Assembly (NCBI RefSeq): GCF_001425085.1
Contig: NZ_LMDN01000002.1
Location: 1 to 64,000 of the forward strand
From: Leifsonia sp. Root4
GTDB taxonomy: Bacteria; Actinomycetota; Actinomycetes; Actinomycetales; Microbacteriaceae
Direction of reading: 5' to 3'
Length of the DNA: 64,000 bases
Part shown: piece by piece, positions 24,589-33,040 of the stretch
Layout: the number at the start of each line of letters is the position of its first letter
Position numbering within the stretch: position 1 is the first letter of the stretch
Made by a program: the position numbers and the translations under genes
The notes under the pieces: model-generated
Databases searched by the model: none
Seen by the model: only the letters and a program-made list of their open reading frames with translations
Told to the model about the DNA's origin: nothing

Positions 24589-25518
24589 TCAGACGAGAGC
24601 GCCGCGGGCACGCAGGCGCGCACGGACCCGGGCGAGCGTCTCGTGCGGGCGATGGCGGATGTCGTCAATCGAGATGTAGATCACGGTCCAGCCGCGATCC
24701 TCGAGCCGCTCCCGACGTGCGATGTCATTGCGGTGCTGCGGGCTCGCCATGTGCAGGCCGCTCTGGTACTCGATCGCCACCTTGTACTCCGGGTAGGCGA
24801 GGTCGATCAGAGCGAGGAGGGCGCCGTCGTCATCGAACACGGGGTGGTTGAGTTCGGGCTCCGGCAGCCCATGAGCCACGAGGAACAGTCGCGTTGTCGT
24901 CTCCATCGGCGACATCGAACCGTAGCGGACGAGGGCGAGTGCCTCGCGCAGCTTCCGCACGCCGCGGCGGCTCCCATAGCTGTAGACGGCGTTCTTCAGC
25001 TCGTCCAGTGTCGCAAGCGGCGGATTGCCGGAGTATGGCTCATCCCCGGTGACCAGGTAATCCCCGGCCGCGACAAGCTCCTCGATGCTCAGCTCGCGCC
25101 ACAGCTCACACCACGTATCCACCGGGCTGCTCAGGAACAGCTCACCCCGACGCACGGGTTCACGGTCCCACGCCTCGTGGTGTCCCCGGACTCCCTGCGC
25201 TCGCGGAAGACCGCCCGCGGGGCGAGCACTGACGTGGATCGTCTGCGCCCGCTCGACGGCGCGTGGCAGCGGGATCCCGTAGAACAATGCGGCTGTGCTG
25301 TGGCTGAAGAACTGTGTCTGCGGCATCCGCAGGGCGTACGCCTCGGCTCGCGCTCGGTGATCCATGGGAGCCGAGTGCGCTGAGACAACGCCGTGGAATG
25401 GCCGCGCGAGAGTCGGATGCCGCCACTGCGCATCGCTCACCCCGAGCCGTGTGGCTTCAGCTCGGCTCAGGCCGGGGCGCCGCCGGAAGGATTCGGGAAT
25501 CTCACCGCGTACTCGCAT
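24589..25518 (-). CDS. DUF559/Vsr-like domain protein with AbiEi-type N-terminus
   Basis: 309 residues. The C-terminal ~75 residues match the DUF559 pattern, a relative of very-short-patch-repair endonucleases with a PD-(D/E)XK-like core: Asp239 in LIDLA, Glu250 and Gln252 in VAIEYQSG, His256, then the RRERLEDRGWTVIYIS strand. The N-terminal half (LSRAEATRLGVSDAQWRHP and QFFSHSTAALFYGIPLP) resembles the AbiEi antitoxin family winged helix. ATG at 25518 has no clear ribosome binding site. Nuclease activity is not shown for most DUF559 proteins. Hairpin repeats flank it on both sides, and no toxin partner was seen. Confidence 0.8.
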   Translation of the reverse strand: MRVRGEIPESFRRRPGLSRAEATRLGVSDAQWRHPTLARPFHGVVSAHSAPMDHRARAEAYALRMPQTQFFSHSTAALFYGIPLPRAVERAQTIHVSARPAGGLPRAQGVRGHHEAWDREPVRRGELFLSSPVDTWCELWRELSIEELVAAGDYLVTGDEPYSGNPPLATLDELKNAVYSYGSRRGVRKLREALALVRYGSMSPMETTTRLFLVAHGLPEPELNHPVFDDDGALLALIDLAYPEYKVAIEYQSGLHMASPQHRNDIARRERLEDRGWTVIYISIDDIRHRPHETLARVRARLRARGALV

Positions 25519-25616
25519 GCGTCACAGTGTGCCGCTCGCGGAGCGCCCCTGCGCGGTTATCCACAACCGCCGTCGCCCGCGCCGGTTCTCCACAGTTTCG
25601 CGCCACCCTCCGCACG

Positions 25617-25678
25617 CGCCGAGACTGCAAGTTCGGGCGCTATGAGGCGCTATTCCACCCGAACTTGCAGTCTCGGCG
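25617..25678. repeat. hairpin repeat copy B (CGCCGAGACTGCAAG family)
   Basis: Arms 25617-25639 and 25656-25678 pair with one mismatch around a 16-nt loop. The arms are otherwise identical to copy A at 24506-24567, and the loops match at about 10 of 16 positions in the same orientation. It lies 98 nt upstream of the DUF559 start and 19 nt beyond the ispE stop. Confidence 0.92.
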
Positions 25679-25697
25679 AAGGCGGGGTGAGCGGCGG

Positions 25698-26633
25698 CTA
25701 GGAGTGGAGGACGCGGGCGCCGTGGACCGGGCCGTGGGCGCGGACCGCGGTCAGCCGCGAGGCCGACAGGGCCACCTGGAGTTCGAGGGCGGTGTCGGCG
25801 TCCGGTGCGAGGAACGCCAGTGTCGGGCCGGATCCGGAGACGATGCCGGCGAGTGCCCCGTTGGCCTCGCCGAGTTCGAGGATCTGGCCGAGGCCGGGTG
25901 CCAGTTGCAGCGCCGCAGCCTGGAGGTCGTTGTGCAGCGCCTCGGCGAGCAGCGCGGAGTCGCCCGCGCGGAGCGCGTGCAACACGCGGGCGTCCACCTG
26001 CGGGGATGCCGGCGCCGGCGCGATGTCGGCGAGGTGGCGCGCGCGGTGGCGGTCCAGCTCGGAGTAGACGGCCGGGGTCGACATGCCGAACTCGGCGATG
26101 GCGAGCACCCAGTGGAAGTTGCCCTGGGCCAGGGCCGGGCTGAGCTGGTCGCCGCGGCCCGTTCCGATGGCGGTGCCGCCGGCGAGTGCGAACGGCACAT
26201 CTGCGCCGAGCTTGGCCGCCAGCGCGTGCATGTCGTCTTTGCCGAGATCGGTGCCCCAGAGCGCATCGCAGGCGATCAGGCTGGCCGCGGCATCCGCTGA
26301 ACCACCGCCCATCCCGCCGGCGATCGGCACGTTCTTCTCGATCTCGAGGCGCACGCCGCCGCGGAAGCCGGTCTTGCGGGCGAGGAGCTTGGCGGCCCGG
26401 ATGGCGAGGTTGCTGCCGTCGACCTCGAGGGCGGAGGTGTCGACGCTGCCGCCGAAGCTCACAGAGAAGTCGTCGGCCGGATAGGCCCGCACGTCCTCGT
26501 AGAGCGAGACCGCCTGATAGGCCGTTGCCAGGTCGTGGTAGCCGTCGTCCTGCAGCGCACCGACCGCCAGGAAGACGTTGATCTTGCCCGGCGCTCTCGC
26601 ATGCACGACCGGGGAGGCAGCAGCGAGAGTCAT
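25698..26633 (-). CDS. ispE: 4-diphosphocytidyl-2-C-methyl-D-erythritol kinase
   Basis: A 311-residue GHMP kinase of the MEP isoprenoid pathway, phosphorylating CDP-methylerythritol at the 2-hydroxyl. Landmarks: N-terminal [11 protein letters not shown], the ATP loop [15 protein letters not shown] and the C-terminal SGSGPT motif. ATG at 26633 has a GAGG nearby. It lies downstream of rsmA and a small unknown gene on the same strand, a conserved actinobacterial order. Confidence 0.96.
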   Translation of the reverse strand: MTLAAASPVVHARAPGKINVFLAVGALQDDGYHDLATAYQAVSLYEDVRAYPADDFSVSFGGSVDTSALEVDGSNLAIRAAKLLARKTGFRGGVRLEIEKNVPIAGGMGGGSADAAASLIACDALWGTDLGKDDMHALAAKLGADVPFALAGGTAIGTGRGDQLSPALAQGNFHWVLAIAEFGMSTPAVYSELDRHRARHLADIAPAPASPQVDARVLHALRAGDSALLAEALHNDLQAAALQLAPGLGQILELGEANGALAGIVSGSGPTLAFLAPDADTALELQVALSASRLTAVRAHGPVHGARVLHS

Positions 26634-26642
26634 ATCCTCACG

Positions 26643-27203
26643 CTATCCCACCCGGGCGGCGGCCTGCAGCCACCCCTGCAGGCGGAGCTTCGCCGGAGCG
26701 ACGTCCTCTGGCTCCTCGAGCCTGCTCCAGGTGAGCGACACCGAGGTCTTCCCCGCCTTCGACGGAGCGGCCGTTGCCAGGATCGAGCCGGTCTCCCCTT
26801 CGTGCCCGGACAGGGGCCAGCGCGCGGTGATGTGGCGGACGGCCCGGCTCTCGGACGCCGGCGCGCCGAGCTCCGCCGCGACGGCGGCGATCACGGCGTC
26901 CAGCGTCTCCTGCTGTTCACGCGGCAGCGTCTTGGATGCGCTGACCTCGTAGCTGCCGTCCTGGCGCTGGCCGGGGTTGCGGATGCCGCGGGCCTGCTCA
27001 TAGCCGACGGTGACCCCCTGAGCCCACCAGCCGCCGAGCGGGTAGTTGGCGTCGAGCCAGCGCGCGATGACGGAGTGCTTCCATGCCGCTGCCCCCTCGG
27101 CGTCGAGGATCGCGAACCATTCCGCCCAGGTCTTGCCCGTTGCGGCACGGAGAGAGTCGTCGCTCACTCCGTCTTGACGCCCCGTGACGATCTCTTCAGC
27201 CAT
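26643..27203 (-). CDS. conserved hypothetical protein between rsmA and ispE
   Basis: 186 residues. The N-terminal ~60 (TGKTWAEWFAILDAEGAAAW, then ANYPLGGWWAQGVTVGYEQARG) form a compact helical module found in many actinobacterial proteins of unknown function. The C-terminal half ends in a SLTWSRLEEPED-type segment that resembles SRPBCC/AHSA1-like proteins. ATG at 27203 is chosen as the more family-like start; an upstream start at 27236 is possible. It is 9 nt upstream of ispE and 46 nt after rsmA, so it is probably in the same operon. Function is unknown. Confidence 0.7.
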   Translation of the reverse strand: MAEEIVTGRQDGVSDDSLRAATGKTWAEWFAILDAEGAAAWKHSVIARWLDANYPLGGWWAQGVTVGYEQARGIRNPGQRQDGSYEVSASKTLPREQQETLDAVIAAVAAELGAPASESRAVRHITARWPLSGHEGETGSILATAAPSKAGKTSVSLTWSRLEEPEDVAPAKLRLQGWLQAAARVG

Positions 27204-27249
27204 GCTCGCCACGCTACTGGCTGTGCACGCGGACACGCCAGTGCCGCGG

Positions 27250-28179
27250 CTACGCTCGGGCGGACGCCGCTCTCGCGATGCGCAGGAAGTCGTGCACCGT
27301 CAGCTGCTCGCCGCGCTCGGTCGGGCTGACCCCGGCCGCCTCCAGCACGGCGCTGGCCGCGGCCGTGTCGCCGAGCACGGGGGCCAGCGACTGCCGCAGC
27401 ATCTTCCGACGCTGCTGGAAGGCGGCGTCCACGAGCGCGAAGGTCGCGACGCGCTCGGCCTCCGTGCCGATCGCGCCGGTCTCGTCGATGGCCGCGTCAC
27501 CGGAGCTCGCGGCATCCCGCCGATCGAATCCGACGAGGATCGAGTCGACGTTCGGCACCGGCCAGAACACCTGGCGCGACACCTGACCGGCCGTGCGCCA
27601 GGAGCCGTACCACTCGGCCTTCACGCTCGGGCTGCCGTAGACCTTGGATCCCGGTGTCGCCGCGAGGCGCTGGCCGACCTCGGCCTGCACCATGACGATG
27701 CCGGAACGGATCGAGGGGAAGTGCTCGAGGAAGTGCAGCAGCACCGGCACGGAGATGTTGTACGGCAGGTTCGCGACGAGCCGTGCCGGATCGCCAGGCA
27801 GCTCGGTGACGCGCATCGCGTCCTGCGTGATGACGGTGAGCGGCACGCCGGGCTGCATGAGCTCGACCGTCTTCGGGAGTTGCTCGGCCAGGCGCTTGTC
27901 GATCTCCACCGCCGTGACGGACGCACCGATCTCGAGCAGGCCGAGGGTGAGCGAGCCGAGTCCGGGACCGATCTCGACGACGTGCTCGCCCGGCTTCACG
28001 CCGGCGGTCTTCACGATGCGGCGCACGGTGTTGGCGTCGATGACGAAGTTCTGCCCGAGCTTCTTGGTCGGTGTGACGTCGAGCAGCTCGGCGAGGTCAC
28101 GGATCTCGGCCGGCCCCAGCAAGCGGCCATGACCCGGCACGGTCTCCGGGATCTCTTCTTCGTGGCGGTGTGCGGTCAT
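27250..28179 (-). CDS. rsmA: 16S rRNA dimethyladenosine methyltransferase (KsgA)
   Basis: A 309-residue SAM-dependent enzyme that dimethylates two adjacent adenines near the 3' end of 16S rRNA. Visible motifs: KKLGQNFVIDANTVRRIV, the SAM loop VEIGPGLGSLT, and the catalytic NLPYNIS. The C-terminal domain (from about 215) is standard, with an internal Ala/Asp-rich insertion. Its ATG at 28179 overlaps the tatD stop (ATGA), so the two are coupled. Confidence 0.97.
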   Translation of the reverse strand: MTAHRHEEEIPETVPGHGRLLGPAEIRDLAELLDVTPTKKLGQNFVIDANTVRRIVKTAGVKPGEHVVEIGPGLGSLTLGLLEIGASVTAVEIDKRLAEQLPKTVELMQPGVPLTVITQDAMRVTELPGDPARLVANLPYNISVPVLLHFLEHFPSIRSGIVMVQAEVGQRLAATPGSKVYGSPSVKAEWYGSWRTAGQVSRQVFWPVPNVDSILVGFDRRDAASSGDAAIDETGAIGTEAERVATFALVDAAFQQRRKMLRQSLAPVLGDTAAASAVLEAAGVSPTERGEQLTVHDFLRIARAASARA

Positions 28180-29201
28180 GCGATGCCTCCGATGGCCTCG
28201 GTGCTGGCGGGAAAGGCGGTGTTGGCAGAGCGGGCAGCGACGGCGCCGACCTCGGCCGGGTGGGCTGCGGATGCCACGGGCTCTGCGTCCCAGCGGCCGT
28301 AGACGAGTTCGGTGTTCGAGGTGATCTGCGCGGCGAGCACCGAGGCGTCCGTTCCGAGTTCCGCGGCGATCGCGCGCAGCGTCAGCGGCAACAGATACGG
28401 TGCGTTCGGACGGCCCCGGTACGGGGTCGGCGTGAGGAAGGGGGCATCCGTCTCGATCAGGATCTGAGAGCGGGGAATCACCTGGAGGGCGTCACGCAGG
28501 TTCTGCGCGTTCTTGAAGGTGACCGTTCCGGCGAAGGAGAGGTACCAGCCGTTGTCCGCACAGAGCTGGGCCATCTCGGCATCGCCGGAGAAGCAGTGGA
28601 ACACGGTGCGCTCCGGCGCGCCGACGCGCAGCAGCGTCTCGATGACGGCCGCGTGCGCATCGCGGTCGTGGATCTGCATGGCCAGGCCGTGGCGCTTGGC
28701 GATGTCGATGTGCGCCTCGAAGGAACGCAATTGGGCGGCGCGGCCCTCTTCGCCGGTGCGGAAGAAGTCGAGCCCGGTCTCACCGACGGCGACGACGCGT
28801 GGCAGGCCGGCCAGCCGGTCGATCTCGGCGATGGCGGCGTCGAGTCCGCCCTCCCAGCTGCCGTCTGGGCCGCCGGCGGTGTCGTAGAGCGGCGCCTCGT
28901 TCGGGTGGATCGCGACGGCGGCCAGCATGCGCGGCTCGACCGCGGCGGTCGCAGCCGACCACTGCGAGGTCGGCACATCGCCGCCGACCTGGATCACACC
29001 GCGCACGCCGACGGCCGATGCCCGATCGAGCTGCTCGCGGTAGTCGATCGGGTTCTCGCCGTCGGCGATCTCGAGGTGCGTGTGGTTGTCGTAGACACCG
29101 ACGGTGAGCGCCTCGGGCAACGGTGGGTAGCTCAGCTCGCGTCCCTCGGTCTGCTCGCGCTTGCGCACGTGCGCCGAGGTGTCCATGTTCGCGTCGCTCA
29201 T
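28176..29201 (-). CDS. tatD: TatD-family metal-dependent hydrolase
   Basis: A 341-residue TIM-barrel hydrolase/DNase. Metal ligands are in DNHTHLE, GETGLDFF, QIHDRDAH, FHCFSGDAEM and ETDAPFL. It is longer than the usual ~260 residues because of an N-terminal extension of about 37 residues and a C-terminal Ala-rich tail of about 40. ATG at 29201 is fixed by AAGGAA upstream. Together with metG and rsmA it forms the usual actinobacterial block, but rpfB, common between tatD and rsmA, is missing. Confidence 0.95.
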   Translation of the reverse strand: MSDANMDTSAHVRKREQTEGRELSYPPLPEALTVGVYDNHTHLEIADGENPIDYREQLDRASAVGVRGVIQVGGDVPTSQWSAATAAVEPRMLAAVAIHPNEAPLYDTAGGPDGSWEGGLDAAIAEIDRLAGLPRVVAVGETGLDFFRTGEEGRAAQLRSFEAHIDIAKRHGLAMQIHDRDAHAAVIETLLRVGAPERTVFHCFSGDAEMAQLCADNGWYLSFAGTVTFKNAQNLRDALQVIPRSQILIETDAPFLTPTPYRGRPNAPYLLPLTLRAIAAELGTDASVLAAQITSNTELVYGRWDAEPVASAAHPAEVGAVAARSANTAFPASTEAIGGIA

Positions 29202-29221
29202 CGTCAGTTCCTTGTGGCCTT

Positions 29222-29260
29222 GGTCTCGACACCGCCGTGGGCGGCCCACTCGACCAGCGG
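29222..29260. repeat. degenerate copy of the dispersed repeat
   Basis: GGTCTCGACACCGCCGTG ... CACTCGACCAGCGG in the 72-bp gap between metG and tatD resembles the ends of the GGTTTCGACAAGCTC family or of the longer element at 52.2 kb, with a different middle. It is weakly conserved. Confidence 0.45.
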
Positions 29261-29273
29261 GTGAATTGCGGTG

Positions 29274-30842
29274 TTACTCGGTCGTCTCGATGCGCGGGAA
29301 CAACGCCTCGAGCGGGGCGACGGATGCCGCACCGCTCCACTCCCAGGCGTGGTCGATGCGCTGGTCCTGCACGGCGCCGTCGCCGCCGAGCGCGGTCCAC
29401 AGCTTCGCGGTCGCCTTGGGCAGCACCGGCGAGAGCAGCACGGCGAGTGTGCCGAGGCCGCGGACGGCCGTGTACAGCACCGTCTCCAGGCGCTCGCGCT
29501 CCTCGGGCTTCTTGGCCAGCGCCCACGGCTCCTGCTCGGTGATGTAGCCGTTCAGGCCGTCGACCAGCGTCCACACCTCGTGAATCGCCTCGTGGATGGC
29601 GAGGCGGTCGATGGCGATGGATGCCGTGGCGGTCGCCGTGCGCTCGATCGCCTGGATGGCGACATCCGCCTCGCTGAATGCGCCGGGGGCTGGAATGACG
29701 CCGTCGCAGTAGCGCGAGACCATGGCGATCACGCGCGAGGCGAGATTGCCGAAGCCGTTGGCCAGCTCGGAGGTGTAACGGGCGTGCAGGTCTTCCCACG
29801 AGAAGGAGCCGTCCTGGCCGAAGCTGATCGCGCGCAGGAAGTAGTAGCGGAACGCGTCGGAGCCGAAGGTGTCGGTGATCTGCGTCGGTGCGATGCCGGT
29901 CAGCTTCGACTTGGACATCTTCTCGCCGCCGACGAGCAGCCAGCCGTGGCCGAAGACGCGGTGCGGCACCGGCAGCCCTGCGGCCATGAGCATCGCCGGC
30001 CAGATCACGGCGTGGAAGCGGAGGATGTCCTTGCCGACGAGGTGGGTGGCCGGCCAGCGGCGCTCGAACTCGGCCTCGTCCTGGCCGTAACCGACCGCGG
30101 TCACGTAGTTCAGCAGCGCGTCGAACCAAACGTAGACGACGTGCGACTCGTCCCAGGGCACCTTGACACCCCAGTCGAAGCTGGAGCGGGAAATCGAGAG
30201 GTCGTCGAGACCGGAGCGCACGAAGGCGAGCACCTCGTTGCGCGCGCTCTCGGGCTGCACGAAGTCCGGCCGCTCCTCGTAGAGGGCGAGCAGCTGCTCC
30301 GCGAAGGCGCTCATCTTGAAGAAGTAGTTCTTCTCGTGCAGCAGCTCGACCGGCTTGGAGTGGATGGCGCAGACCCTCTGGCCCGCATACTCGCCGGAGC
30401 CGTCGACGAGGTCACCCGCCTGCTTGTACTCCTCGCAGCCGACGCAGTAGTAGCCCTCGTACTCGCCGGTGTAGATGAATCCGGTGTCGTAGAGGTGCTG
30501 CAGGAACTTCTGCACGTTCTCTTCGTGCCGCGGCTCCGTGGTGCGGATGAAGTCGTCGTTGGAGAGGTCGATCGTCTCCAGCAGCGGCTTCCACGACTCC
30601 TCGACGAGCTTGTCTGCCCACTCCTGCGGCGTCACGCCATTGGCGGTCGCCGTACGCAGGATCTTCTGGCCGTGCTCGTCGGTTCCCGTCAGGAACCAGG
30701 TGTCGTCGCCACGCTGACGGTGCCAGCGCGCGAGCACGTCGGCGGCCACCTCCGTGTAGGCGTGTCCGATGTGCGGGACGTCGTTGACGTAGAAGATCGG
30801 CGTGGTGACAAAGAAAGAGGAGCCATCGGACATGGGCTCCAT
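29274..30842 (-). CDS. metG: methionyl-tRNA synthetase
   Basis: A 522-residue class I synthetase charging tRNA-Met. HIGH motif lies in VNDVPHIGHAY and KMSKS in GGEKMSKSKL. A zinc-type insertion keeps CVGC and CAIH. Length suits a form without the C-terminal dimerisation domain. ATG at 30842 begins MEPMSDGSS; a second ATG at 30833 (MSDGSS) has a GGAG only 3 nt before it, so the exact start is uncertain. tatD follows after 72 nt. Confidence 0.96.
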   Translation of the reverse strand: MEPMSDGSSFFVTTPIFYVNDVPHIGHAYTEVAADVLARWHRQRGDDTWFLTGTDEHGQKILRTATANGVTPQEWADKLVEESWKPLLETIDLSNDDFIRTTEPRHEENVQKFLQHLYDTGFIYTGEYEGYYCVGCEEYKQAGDLVDGSGEYAGQRVCAIHSKPVELLHEKNYFFKMSAFAEQLLALYEERPDFVQPESARNEVLAFVRSGLDDLSISRSSFDWGVKVPWDESHVVYVWFDALLNYVTAVGYGQDEAEFERRWPATHLVGKDILRFHAVIWPAMLMAAGLPVPHRVFGHGWLLVGGEKMSKSKLTGIAPTQITDTFGSDAFRYYFLRAISFGQDGSFSWEDLHARYTSELANGFGNLASRVIAMVSRYCDGVIPAPGAFSEADVAIQAIERTATATASIAIDRLAIHEAIHEVWTLVDGLNGYITEQEPWALAKKPEERERLETVLYTAVRGLGTLAVLLSPVLPKATAKLWTALGGDGAVQDQRIDHAWEWSGAASVAPLEALFPRIETTE

Positions 30843-30891
30843 TCTATTCGGGCGCCGGATGCCGCCGATCCCCCGTTACGCAGGGCCGGAC

Positions 30892-32079
30892 TCAGTGCTC
30901 CTCCGCCAGCTCGTCCGATGGGTGCGGATGCCGCTGCCCCGGCAGGTGCCCGATCACGGGCGGCAGGTTCTCCCGCACCCGCATCGGCTCGTGTTCGGTC
31001 GGGACGTCGACCGTCGCCGCAGCTTCCTTGAGCGGCACCCCGTGCCAGCTCGCCTCGTGGATGTGCTGGTGAGCGTAGCCGACCGGGTGCATGCCGAGCA
31101 CGATCTTGCCGCGGGTGTGGCCGCGGTCGAGTTCCTCGAACGCTTCCCGCACCTGTTCGAGCGGGAAGATGTCGGAGACGGGCACGAGCAGGCGGTGCTG
31201 CTCGGCCAGCCGGGCGAGCTTGGCGACGACGTCGATGCCCTTGGCGCCCAAGGCGTGTTCGTTCTCGGCGGTCGGCCTGGCATCCGGATCGGCCTCCGCG
31301 GCATAGTCGAAGGCCCGGTACTCGTCTGCGCCGTACTCGTTGGGGCCGTAGTCGAGCACTCCGTCCCAGTCGATGACGCTGCGGATGCGCGCGGGCGCGA
31401 CCCGGAGCGCGTCGGCGATCTCGAGGTTGTCCCCGCCGTAGGCGTCGAGGAAGGCATCGACCCCGTTCGGCGCGGCCTCCTTGATCCGCAGCACGATGTC
31501 GTCGTCGTGGATGACGGGGATCACGCCGATCTGGCGGAGGAAGTCGATGTTGCGCTCGCTGGCCGTTCCGATGACGGTCGCCCCGCGCAGCGCGGCCAAC
31601 TGCGCGGCGATGCAGCCAACGCCCCCGGCCGCCGCCGAGATGACGACCGTGTCACCGGAGGCGATGCCGAGCGCGTTGACCGCCGCCCACGCCGTGGTGC
31701 CCGTCACGAACAGGCCGCCGGCGACCTCCCACGGGAGGTGCGGCGGCTTGGGGGTGAGGTTCGTGGCGGGCACGGTCAGGTGGGTGGCGTGCGAAGCTCG
31801 AGATGCGTGCCCGATCACGGCATCGTTCACCTCGCACTGGGTGACGCCGCGACCCGTTGCGCGAATGAATCCGGCGAAGTCTGAGCCCTGGCCCTGCGGG
31901 AAGTGCGCCGGCATCCGCTCGGCGAGCAGCCCCTCACGGAGGCGGGAATCGGCCGGGTTGAGCCCGGCGGCGATCACCTCGATGAGAACCTCGCCCTCGG
32001 CGGGCTCCGGCATCGGAATGTCGACGATCTCGAGAACCTCGGGGCCGCCATAGCGCGAGTATTTGATTGCTTTCGGCAC
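30892..32079 (-). CDS. quinone oxidoreductase-like zinc-independent MDR protein
   Basis: A 395-residue NADPH:quinone reductase-type protein of the medium-chain superfamily. It has the typical start KAIKYSRYGGPEVLEIVDIP, the GTTAWAAV segment and the cofactor motif AAAGGVGCIAAQLA. No catalytic-zinc Cys/His set is present. The core ends near KIVLGMHP; a further ~70 residues rich in His, Pro and Glu are unusual for the family. GTG at 32079 has GGAGG upstream. Substrate is unknown. Confidence 0.85.
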   Translation of the reverse strand: MPKAIKYSRYGGPEVLEIVDIPMPEPAEGEVLIEVIAAGLNPADSRLREGLLAERMPAHFPQGQGSDFAGFIRATGRGVTQCEVNDAVIGHASRASHATHLTVPATNLTPKPPHLPWEVAGGLFVTGTTAWAAVNALGIASGDTVVISAAAGGVGCIAAQLAALRGATVIGTASERNIDFLRQIGVIPVIHDDDIVLRIKEAAPNGVDAFLDAYGGDNLEIADALRVAPARIRSVIDWDGVLDYGPNEYGADEYRAFDYAAEADPDARPTAENEHALGAKGIDVVAKLARLAEQHRLLVPVSDIFPLEQVREAFEELDRGHTRGKIVLGMHPVGYAHQHIHEASWHGVPLKEAAATVDVPTEHEPMRVRENLPPVIGHLPGQRHPHPSDELAEEH

Positions 32080-32164
32080 GGTGCACCTCCACCACTGGCG
32101 ATAACACTGTTAACGCCGGCGGGGCAGCCATTGTTCCCGACCGATCGCTACTCGCCCCGATTGA

Positions 32165-33037
32165 TCACCGGGCGGGCTGGCTCGCGCTGCCGCCCTGCTT
32201 GCCCGGCTTGCCTGGCCCGGCCGGCTTTGCCTCGAGCGCGGCCTGGTACAGCTCGCGCTTGCCGAGGCCGGTGCCCTCCGAGACGACGGCCGCGGCATCC
32301 TTCAACCGCTCCCCCGCCGCAACCAGCGCGAGCACCTCTGCGACACCGCTCGGCAGATCGCTCACCCGCTTCTCGGCGCCGGCCACGACGATGCAGATCT
32401 CGCCCTTGACGCCGGATGCCGCCCACTCGGCGAGTTCGGCCGCGCTGCCGCGCTTGACCTCCTCGTAGAACTTCGTCAGCTCCCGGCACACCACGACCCG
32501 GCGCTCCGCACCGAACACGGCGGCCATGTCGCCGAGCGATGCGGCGAGACGGTTCGGCGACTCGAAGAAGACCATGGTGCGGCGTTCGTCACGGAGTTCG
32601 GTGAAGGTGCTCACCCGCTCGCCGGACTTGCGCGGGAGAAACCCCTCGAAGGTGAAGCGGTCCGTCGGCAGCCCGGAGACGGCCAGCGCGGTGAGCACGG
32701 CGCTCGGCCCCGGCAGCGCCGTCACCGTCACGCCGGCCGCTGCTGCGGTGTCGACCAGGTGGAAGCCGGGGTCGGAGACCGTGGGCATGCCGGCGTCGCT
32801 CAGCACGAGCACATCGGTCTCACGGGCCAGCTCGACCAGCTCGATCGACTTCTCGCGCTCGTTGTGGTCGTGCAGCGCGATGAGGCGGGGCCGGTTCTCG
32901 ATTCCCAGCGCGGCGAGCAACCGCTGCGTGACGCGGGTGTCCTCCGCGGCGATCACCGTGACGGTGCTGAGCGCCTCGACCAGTCGCACCGAGGCGTCTT
33001 TGAGGTTGCCGATGGGGGTGGCCGCAAGAATGATCAT
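32165..33037 (-). CDS. rsmI: 16S rRNA (cytidine-2'-O)-methyltransferase
   Basis: A 290-residue SAM-dependent enzyme modifying C1402 of 16S rRNA. The tetrapyrrole-methylase fold is clear: N-terminal ILAATPIGNLKDASVR, EDTRVTQRLL, LSDAGMPTVSDPG and ALPGPSA. The tail is Lys/Gly/Pro-rich. ATG at 33037. It is divergent from pmt, the arrangement also seen in mycobacteria. Its upstream region holds a purine-rich tandem repeat. Confidence 0.96.
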   Translation of the reverse strand: MIILAATPIGNLKDASVRLVEALSTVTVIAAEDTRVTQRLLAALGIENRPRLIALHDHNEREKSIELVELARETDVLVLSDAGMPTVSDPGFHLVDTAAAAGVTVTALPGPSAVLTALAVSGLPTDRFTFEGFLPRKSGERVSTFTELRDERRTMVFFESPNRLAASLGDMAAVFGAERRVVVCRELTKFYEEVKRGSAAELAEWAASGVKGEICIVVAGAEKRVSDLPSGVAEVLALVAAGERLKDAAAVVSEGTGLGKRELYQAALEAKPAGPGKPGKQGGSASQPAR

Positions 33038-33040
33038 GTC

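Larger units (their letters stand above)
24506..25678 (-). mobile_element. candidate single-gene unit: DUF559 gene bracketed by two hairpins
   Basis: The 1173-bp segment consists of hairpin copy A, one gene encoding a nuclease-fold protein, and hairpin copy B, with little else. It separates ispE from the ABC-F gene, all on the minus strand. The symmetric bracketing by near-identical palindromes resembles REP/RAYT-type or peel-and-paste elements, but no transposase motif and no target-site duplication was recognised. Both hairpins also lie about 20 nt after a stop codon, so they could be plain gene-end elements. This is a hypothesis. Confidence 0.3.

Noticed and set aside
24589-25518. Abi/type IV toxin-antitoxin pair around the AbiEi-like gene
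   Set aside because: No adjacent AbiEii-like nucleotidyltransferase toxin is present; neighbours are ispE and an ABC-F ATPase.
24506-25678. CRISPR-like array from repeated palindromes
   Set aside because: Only two copies more than 1 kb apart with a gene between them; there are no regular spacers and no cas gene.
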